Assembly (NCBI RefSeq): GCF_017743865.1
Contig: NZ_JAGHRJ010000004.1
Span: 372,001-436,000, forward strand
From: Labrenzia sp. R4_2
Lineage (GTDB): Bacteria > Pseudomonadota > Alphaproteobacteria > Rhizobiales > Stappiaceae
Direction: 5' to 3'
Length of the DNA stretch: 64,000 nucleotides
Translations under genes and position numbers: made by a program
The notes under the pieces: generated by a model
What the model saw: only the letters and a program-made list of their open reading frames with translations
Told to the model about the DNA's origin: nothing
The model's database searches: none
In this document: positions 61,469 through 64,000 of the stretch, piece after piece
How the letters are laid out: every line of letters begins with the position of its first letter
How positions within the stretch are numbered: position 1 is the stretch's first letter

Positions 61469-61502
61469 AGCAGCGCACCGGGCCGTGGTCCGGTGCGCTG
61501 CT
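61469..61502 (-). terminator. Intercistronic hairpin after binding-protein gene
   Basis: AGCAGCGCACCGG / CCGGTGCGCTGCT, a perfect 13-base stem with an 8-base loop, 11 bases after the binding-protein stop. A short T-run (ATTTTTG) follows on the minus strand, so partial termination or message protection is likely. Confidence 0.75.
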
Positions 61503-61513
61503 CCCGACCCTCC

Positions 61514-62797
61514 TTAGCGGTATTCCGCCAGGATCTCGTCAGCTTGTGCCTGCGCTTCTTTCAAAGCTGTCTCGGCGTCTTTCTGGCCAGTGATGACAGC
61601 TGCCAGGGCGTCGTTGAAGAGGCCGGTGACGCGCTGGTTCTGGTAGGTGGACAGCTCGGCCTTGGCAAACTCAAGCTGATCACGGGCAACCAGAGCCGGA
61701 GCGAAGTCAGCCGTGTAGGCTTTCATCTCTTCGGTTTCCCAGGTCTCTGCGCGCGGAGCGACGTAGCCGGTTGCGATGGTCCACTTTGCAGACTGTTCCG
61801 GCGCAGTGATCCACTGAACGAACTCGACAGCGGCCTTGTTCTGCTCATCGGACGCGCCCTTGAACAGATAGAAGTTGCCGCCACCTGTCGGAGCGCCGCG
61901 TGTCACTTTTGCAGGCAGCATTGCAACACCGAAATCAAACGGCGCATTGTCACGCACGTTGGTCAGGTTGCCGGTGGAGGTCCACATCATGGCCGTCTGA
62001 CCTTCGAAGAAAGCCTTCGGCGTCGCGCCCCACTCGATGATGCCCGGAGCCATAACTTCGTGCTTGGTGCTCAGGTCAACGAGGTATTGCAGCGCCTCAA
62101 CAACCTTCGGATCATCGAAGTTGGTTTTGTTGCCTTCCGCATTCACAAGCTCTGCACCATTCGCGATGGCGAGGCCTTGGAACAGCCAGTATGGGAAACC
62201 GGAAGACGGGATGCGCACACCCCATTGCGTTGCATTACCGGACGCGTCTTTTTTGGTCAGCTTCTTGCCGAATTCGACCATTTCTTCCCAGGTCTCAGGA
62301 GCGACTTCCGGGTCAAGACCAGCGTCCTTGAAAGCGTCCTTGTTCCAGTAAAGTACCGGCGTGGAGCGCTGGAACGGGATGCCGTAGGTCTTGCCACCAG
62401 TCTGACTGTTTTCCATGAACGCAGGATAGAAACCTTCGAGCCATTTCTTGTCTTCCTCGGTGGTGAGGTAGTCGTCGAACGGCACAATGAGGTCTTCGTC
62501 GATCAGTGTGTACATGTCGACGGACAGGATCACGCTGAGTTGCGGCGGGTTGCCACCACGCGAAGCAGTGATCGCCTTGGCAACTGTGTCCTGATAGGAA
62601 CCAGCGTAGACCGCGTCGATGTTCACGTCCGGGTTTTGAGCGACGTATTCAGCGGTCAACTCTTGAATGGTGTCAGCAGCTTTACCGCCGACAGCAACCG
62701 GGAAATAGAACTGAAGATCAACAGCCTGAGCGGACGCCCAGGTGCTGAATGTCAAAGCCGTTGCAGCAACGGCCTTCAGGAAAGTGGACTTCAACAT
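61514..62797 (-). CDS. Extracellular sugar-binding protein (MalE/UgpB-like)
   Basis: Periplasmic family-1 solute-binding protein of 427 residues. The signal peptide (LKSTFLKAVAATALTF, ending SAQA) is followed by VDLQFYFPVAVGGKAADTI. YGIPFQRSTPVLYWNKDAF and GGGNFYLFKGASDEQNKAAVEF resemble UgpB-like proteins, but the neighbouring KdgK-like kinase argues for a sugar acid or sugar instead of glycerol phosphate. Start chosen at 62797 with AGGAAG upstream. Confidence 0.92.
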   Translation of the reverse strand: MLKSTFLKAVAATALTFSTWASAQAVDLQFYFPVAVGGKAADTIQELTAEYVAQNPDVNIDAVYAGSYQDTVAKAITASRGGNPPQLSVILSVDMYTLIDEDLIVPFDDYLTTEEDKKWLEGFYPAFMENSQTGGKTYGIPFQRSTPVLYWNKDAFKDAGLDPEVAPETWEEMVEFGKKLTKKDASGNATQWGVRIPSSGFPYWLFQGLAIANGAELVNAEGNKTNFDDPKVVEALQYLVDLSTKHEVMAPGIIEWGATPKAFFEGQTAMMWTSTGNLTNVRDNAPFDFGVAMLPAKVTRGAPTGGGNFYLFKGASDEQNKAAVEFVQWITAPEQSAKWTIATGYVAPRAETWETEEMKAYTADFAPALVARDQLEFAKAELSTYQNQRVTGLFNDALAAVITGQKDAETALKEAQAQADEILAEYR

Positions 62798-62880
62798 TCG
62801 TTTTCTTCCTAAGGCTAATGACTTTCTAGGGTTTGAACATCCGCACAGGGCGGGGTTTCCACGCGGGCCCACGTAGACTG

Positions 62881-63951
62881 TCAGGAGCGCAATTGCGCCC
62901 CAATTTCAGAAACAAGATCATCCCGGCGCGCACCGGACTGCGCATCAAAGACGTGCAAGGCATCCGGCTCAAAGCCGAGTTCAATGGACTGACCGGGTGT
63001 AACCGGATCTGCGGTCGCCAACCGGACTTGAAACGCCGTATCAGCAACAACGCAGTCGGCAAGAATGTCCGCTCCAAGATATTCAACTGTACGGATCGTC
63101 GCCTCCAGTGGGCCACCCACCTGGCGCCGCATGGCTTCGGGGCGAACACCTAACTTGTGCGATGGCGCATTTTCGAGTTTTCCAAAGGCCGCTGCCGGGA
63201 ACAAGTTCATCGGCGGCGTGCCGATAAACCGGGCTGCAAAGGGTGTGGCCGGTCGGTCATAAAGCGTGCGCGGGCCTGCGGCCTGCACCAGTTGCCCCTT
63301 GTTTAACAGGACAACCTGATCCGCCATTGTGATGGCTTCAACCTGATCATGGGTGACATAGACCATGGTGAAACCGAGTTGCCGCTGAAGCGCACGGATT
63401 TCCACCCGCATTTCGTGGCGAAGTTTAGCATCAAGGTTGGAAAGCGGCTCGTCCATCAAACAGATCGGCTTCTCGCCGATAATCGCCCGTCCCAGCGCGA
63501 CCCGCTGCTGCTGGCCACCGGAGAGCTGGCCGGGTTTCCGCTCCAGAAGCTGGGACAAGCCCAAGAGATCGGCGACTTTCTGCAAGCGCTCATCGCGTTC
63601 CGCACGGCCAACGCGGCGCACCTTCAATCCGAAGATGATGTTCTCTGCGACCGACAGGTGCGGGAACAGTGCATAGGACTGAAACACCATGGACAAATCG
63701 CGCTTTGATGACGGCGTATGGGTCACATCGCTTTCACCAATCTTGATGCTCCCCGACGAAACGCTTTCCAGTCCGGCGATCATCCTCAAGGTCGTGGATT
63801 TGCCACAACCGGATGGCCCCAACAGAGCTGTAAAAGACCCCGCGGGCATTGTGATGCTGAGATTATCGACGGCCACCGTCTCTCCCCAGACGCGGGAGAT
63901 GTTCTCCAGAACGATCGGCTTACCGGCACTGGACAGGTTCAGGTCTGTCAT
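62881..63951 (-). CDS. Sugar ABC transporter ATPase (MalK/UgpC family)
   Basis: ATPase of 356 residues, with Walker [15 protein letters not shown], signature LSGGQQQRVALGRA, Walker [13 protein letters not shown] and a MalK-type C-terminal domain (KLGVRPEAMRRQ). It lies before the binding-protein gene, and the order ATPase, binding protein, MalF, MalG, kinase differs from the other sugar operon. GGAGGG precedes the ATG by six bases, and the start overlaps the end of an upstream frame. Confidence 0.94.
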   Translation of the reverse strand: MTDLNLSSAGKPIVLENISRVWGETVAVDNLSITMPAGSFTALLGPSGCGKSTTLRMIAGLESVSSGSIKIGESDVTHTPSSKRDLSMVFQSYALFPHLSVAENIIFGLKVRRVGRAERDERLQKVADLLGLSQLLERKPGQLSGGQQQRVALGRAIIGEKPICLMDEPLSNLDAKLRHEMRVEIRALQRQLGFTMVYVTHDQVEAITMADQVVLLNKGQLVQAAGPRTLYDRPATPFAARFIGTPPMNLFPAAAFGKLENAPSHKLGVRPEAMRRQVGGPLEATIRTVEYLGADILADCVVADTAFQVRLATADPVTPGQSIELGFEPDALHVFDAQSGARRDDLVSEIGAQLRS

Positions 63952-64000
63952 TGTTCACCCTCCGCCGATCCGGGGAGATGAACAATGGTCTGTGCATCTT
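63948..64000 (-). CDS. 3' end of an upstream gene, cut by window edge
   Basis: On the minus strand a frame is open from the right edge and ends DAQTIVHLPGSAEGEQ with a TGA that overlaps the ATPase start (ATGA). The tight overlap, common elsewhere in this window, suggests it is the end of the preceding operon gene. Only 16 residues are visible, so no product can be named. Confidence 0.4.
   Translation of the reverse strand, partial: DAQTIVHLPGSAEGEQ

Noticed and set aside
60440..62812. Very long open frame on the plus strand opposite the sugar ABC genes
   Set aside because: It runs antisense through two permease genes and a binding-protein gene whose products match known families along their full length; its own translation shows no family resemblance and is rich in Arg, Gln and His, as expected for a shadow.
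59700..63951. sn-glycerol-3-phosphate (ugp) transporter
   Set aside because: ATPase and binding protein resemble Ugp, but no glycerophosphodiesterase is present and the neighbour is a KdgK-like kinase; such similarity is shared by many sugar importers.
1..64000. tRNA, rRNA, insertion sequence, prophage or toxin-antitoxin genes
   Set aside because: I looked for cloverleaf-like and conserved rRNA stretches, transposase motifs and flanking inverted repeats and saw none I could support; a dedicated search could still find a short RNA.

Overview
The window looks like a chromosomal segment of a metabolically versatile marine-type alphaproteobacterium. The evidence is a C4-pathway (Shemin) 5-aminolevulinate synthase, TRAP and LIV-type transporters, several MalEFGK-type sugar importers, a soluble NAD-linked [NiFe] hydrogenase, moderately GC-rich coding sequence and many ATGA/TGATG gene overlaps. 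A member of the Stappiaceae (Roseibium/Labrenzia-like) fits best; this is inference from gene content, not from a marker search. I saw no rRNA or tRNA gene, CRISPR array, insertion sequence, phage gene or clearly broken gene.

Layout. (1) 1-4.5 kb: an iron-sulfur/accessory island (multi-4Fe-4S protein, a c-type cytochrome with a binding-protein-like N-terminus, DUF6494-like, Mrp, biotin/lipoate-ligase-like, DUF6505-like), of the kind I associate with formate dehydrogenase maturation. (2) 4.5-13.5 kb: iron alcohol dehydrogenase, aldehyde dehydrogenase, glutamine-synthetase-like ligase, a TRAP transporter and an N-formylglutamate-amidohydrolase-family enzyme, with a divergent RpiR regulator; together they could degrade an amino alcohol through gamma-glutamyl intermediates. 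(3) 13.5-18.6 kb: hoxFUYH plus the maturation protease. (4) 18.9-21.0 kb: an orphan LIV-type binding protein and tryptophan 2,3-dioxygenase. (5) 21.1-30.0 kb: a LacI-controlled sugar ABC operon in the same gene order as the rhizobial agl operon, but carrying a GH63-like hydrolase; it has three regularly spaced operator boxes. (6) 30.2-33.6 kb: an operon of glycerate kinase, Dabb protein, CofD-like protein and RbsD. (7) 33.7-37.6 kb: a DUF427 protein, two glycosyltransferases and hemA. (8) 38.0-47.9 kb: a TetR-led acyl-CoA pathway converging on a LIV ABC operon; the same operator-like palindrome lies in front of both. (9) 48.2-50.5 kb: a membrane nucleotide cyclase and a small solute-binding protein. 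(10) 50.6-55.8 kb: an electrophile/quinone-stress set (MdaB-like, GST, KefG-like, KefB/C-like, DsbA/FrnE-like) with a divergent HxlR regulator and a strong palindrome. (11) 56.0-58.5 kb: a chemoreceptor with a C-terminal PilZ domain. (12) 58.6-64.0 kb: a sugar ABC operon with a KdgK-like kinase.

The genes mostly form self-contained uptake-plus-catabolism modules, each with its own regulator and palindromic operator (RpiR, LacI, TetR, HxlR). Hairpins directly after the binding-protein genes of three ABC operons suggest a shared way of making more binding protein than permease. Starts were moved from the longest reading frame to a better ribosome site where the sequence supported it; this is stated for each gene.
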